Below are positions 23,526 through 25,099 of a DNA stretch of 25,099 nt, one piece after another; position 1 is the first letter of the stretch; each line of letters opens with the position of its first letter. The stretch comes from Thermoguttaceae bacterium (GTDB taxonomy: Bacteria; Planctomycetota; Planctomycetia; Pirellulales; Thermoguttaceae). A program made the position numbers and the translations under genes. Location: the NCBI GenBank assembly GCA_028695865.1, contig JAQVID010000003.1:1-25099 (forward strand), read 5' to 3'. The notes under the pieces were generated by a model. The model made no database searches. It was not told the DNA's origin and saw only the letters and a program-made list of their open reading frames with translations.

Positions 23526-23600
23526 CTGAAATTCCCCCCTGTTTTCCAAAGGGAAACAGGAGAGTGAATCGCCGAAAATTGCAGTATCGGTTGTACAAAC
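23526..23600 (+). repeat. Dispersed intergenic repeat, copy C (hairpin plus core)
   Basis: CTGAAATTCCCC leads into CCTGTTTTCC-AAA-GGGAAACAGG (23538-23560), a ten-pair stem with one G-T pair, then the core at 23563-23600 with GCCGAAA, TGCAGTATC and GTACAAA. It is the closest relative of copy A over the full 75 nt. Read in this orientation it runs toward the 3' end of the TPR gene, that is antisense to it; read the other way it faces the dehydrogenase gene. Confidence 0.65.
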
Positions 23601-23640
23601 GGGAAGTGAATCAAAAAATGAAATACCGGCAATATTATTT
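23601..23640 (+). repeat. Second, degenerate core next to copy C
   Basis: GGGAAGTGAATC, AAAATGAAATACCGG and AATATTAT follow copy C directly and match its core in order (AGTGAATC, then TGAAGTATCGG, then an AT-rich end). The end overlaps the last codon and stop of the TPR gene. Confidence 0.45.
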
Positions 23641-25099
23641 TTTATCCTGTTTTGTTTTGTCGCGGAGCTTTTCAGGAACTTCGCGCCACGGTTTTTTCGC
23701 TTTATAGGATTCAGCTTCTTTCTTGAGGTCGTCGAGTCGATCATGCTGTTCGCGAGTGGCGATTTCAACAGCTTTATTTGACCATTTAAGGGCCGTATCG
23801 AATTGACCCAATTCGGCATAAGCGGCTCCGAGCGTACTTAATATATGGGCTTCGGCGTAATAGGTCAACTCGGCGGCCTGAAGCGCGAATTCAAGAGATT
23901 TCTTGCCGTTTCGCACTGATTTATCAGGAGAAGTCGACAGCAACCAGGAGTAATTATTGAGGATGCCGGAGTCTTTGGGGTCCTTCTTGAGAATGGTATC
24001 ATACGTTGCAACGGTATCGGCCCAACGTCCGTACATCAGCAGAATATCCCCTTTGCAACGAAGGAGTTCCACATTGTCTTTTTCTTTCTCTTTGGAGAGT
24101 TGTTCCGACAATATTTTAAGGGATTGATCAATGTCGCCTTTCTTGGCATGCGCATAAGCCAACTGACAAACGAAGGACATGTCTTTTGGATTTCTGTTCT
24201 TCAAGGTTTCGAGAATTCGAATGGCGTCCTCATAGTTTTCCTGTTGAAGATAAATCATCGCTTTGAGTTGAATGGCTTCGGTCATTTGGGTGTCTTTGCT
24301 AAGGCATTGATTAATGTCATTCAACGCTTTCTTGTAATTTTTTGTGCTCAAGTAAATGATTGCGCGGTAATAATACAGAGTCGTAATGCCGTGCTTGTTG
24401 ATCAGTTCCGTGAAAATCGCAATCGCTTTATCCGGTTTGCGAATGGAAGCAAGAAATTGGGCTTCCTCAATCTGCGTCAACAGTGGATTGGTCATATTGT
24501 CTTGCGACAAGCGATAGGTTTTTTCCGCTTCGTCATATCGGCCAAGGCCGGCCAGAGCCAAAGCCAGCGTTCGCTTGTACTCAAAACTGCCCGGCTCGAT
24601 TTTAACCGCTCGCTCCGCGGCTTCCAGGGCCTTGTCAAATCGCTTGACACTGATCCAGTGTGCTGCAATGGCATTGTAAATGGTCGCGTTGTCTTTGATC
24701 AGGGGAAGCGCCTGCTTGAGAAGTGCTTCACGCTTTTGATCGTTTTTTTCGAGCTCCGCCCGGGATTTCAAGGCTTCGGCCAAGATAATCGGTTCTTCAG
24801 CCGCGTATTTGATTGCCAGGTCCAGAGCTTTCATGGCGATCTTTTCGTTCCCGGGAGGAAGCATATGCAGACGTCCTGCAATGAGTTGCGCTCCCGGTTG
24901 CTCCGGGTCTTCTTTGAGTACTTCGTTGAGGTCCTGAAGAATACTGGTGCGTATTTTTTCCCAAGACGGCGGAAGTTGGTCGGGCGACTTGGCCCGGGAT
25001 AAGAGCACCTCACCCATGGAAATCCCGCGTTGCAATTGCGAGGAAAGACGCAGTGCCCGGCACAATTCGTTGCTTTCCGGGGAAAGTCCTTTTTTCTCC
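23635..25099 (-). CDS. Tetratricopeptide repeat (TPR) protein, partial
   Basis: The gene is open at the right edge; 487 residues to the stop are visible. The reading frame continues without a stop to the window end, and residues before the TTG at 25065 (GLSPESNEL) fit the helical pattern, so the true start is probably outside. The protein is almost entirely helical TPR-type repeats; clear ones are AAERAVKIEPGSFEYKRTLA, ALNDINQCLSKDTQMTEAI, DTILKKDPKDSGILNNYSWL and ALKWSNKAVEIAT. Such arrays act as protein-binding scaffolds. The C-terminus is Lys-rich (LRDKTKQDKK). No enzyme domain, signal peptide or membrane helix is visible in the part seen. The dehydrogenase gene lies 221 nt downstream on the same strand. 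Partner and role are unknown. Confidence 0.9.
   Translation of the reverse strand, partial: EKKGLSPESNELCRALRLSSQLQRGISMGEVLLSRAKSPDQLPPSWEKIRTSILQDLNEVLKEDPEQPGAQLIAGRLHMLPPGNEKIAMKALDLAIKYAAEEPIILAEALKSRAELEKNDQKREALLKQALPLIKDNATIYNAIAAHWISVKRFDKALEAAERAVKIEPGSFEYKRTLALALAGLGRYDEAEKTYRLSQDNMTNPLLTQIEEAQFLASIRKPDKAIAIFTELINKHGITTLYYYRAIIYLSTKNYKKALNDINQCLSKDTQMTEAIQLKAMIYLQQENYEDAIRILETLKNRNPKDMSFVCQLAYAHAKKGDIDQSLKILSEQLSKEKEKDNVELLRCKGDILLMYGRWADTVATYDTILKKDPKDSGILNNYSWLLSTSPDKSVRNGKKSLEFALQAAELTYYAEAHILSTLGAAYAELGQFDTALKWSNKAVEIATREQHDRLDDLKKEAESYKAKKPWREVPEKLRDKTKQDKK

Noticed and set aside
1..25099. tRNA or rRNA genes, CRISPR arrays, insertion sequences, phage genes
   Set aside because: No cloverleaf with a GTTCGA loop, no regularly spaced repeats, no transposase or integrase motifs were seen on either strand.

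Overview
The window looks like a chromosomal segment of a planctomycete (Planctomycetota). This is an inference from gene content: a DUF1559-type protein with a prepilin-like N-terminus and an H-X9-DG motif, a very large exported glycosidase-like protein of the 'family 10 glycosylhydrolase-like' type, a GYF_2-domain membrane protein, and many exported proteins with long Pro/Ser/Gln-rich linkers. Base composition is moderate, with AT-rich intergenic gaps. No rRNA, tRNA, CRISPR array, transposase or phage gene was recognised.

Layout from left to right. (1) 1-5257, minus strand: an RND efflux operon reading lipoprotein adaptor, then HAE1-type inner-membrane pump, then a HAD-family phosphatase cut by the left edge. 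No outer-membrane channel gene is visible. (2) 5258-5781: a 0.5-kb divergent spacer with a dispersed repeat. (3) 5782-10311, plus strand: one 1509-residue secreted protein with a TIM-barrel glycosidase-like centre and a carbohydrate-binding-like C-terminus. (4) 10389-12892, minus strand: a TraB/GumN-like protein followed by a MATE transporter. (5) 12987-14906, minus strand: dnaK with its own terminator and a leader holding a close match to a sigma-54 promoter plus an inverted repeat. (6) 15324-16775, minus strand: a GYF_2-domain membrane protein and a 66-residue membrane protein. (7) 17327-19148, plus strand: a Cys/His-rich DUF2946-like protein with a structured leader, then a DUF1559 protein carrying a His/Asp/Glu-rich insertion. 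(8) 19179-23413, minus strand: an iron-type alcohol dehydrogenase followed closely by a two-domain M16 peptidase. (9) 23635-25099, minus strand: a TPR protein cut by the right edge.

The theme is envelope function and stress handling: drug efflux (RND, MATE), protein folding (DnaK), surface proteolysis (M16), exported polysaccharide-active protein, and possible metal binding (DUF2946-like, His-rich DUF1559). Most genes are ordinary members of known families.

The least expected signals are outside the genes. A repeat made of a hairpin followed by a core of about 39 nt occurs in three intergenic gaps (5561-5636, 18110-18184, 23526-23600), with weaker relatives near 5461, 17136, 18030 and 23605. 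The sigma-54-like site with an upstream inverted repeat in front of dnaK, and the folded leader before the Cys/His-rich protein, are the other two. All three are readings by eye and need computational or experimental tests.
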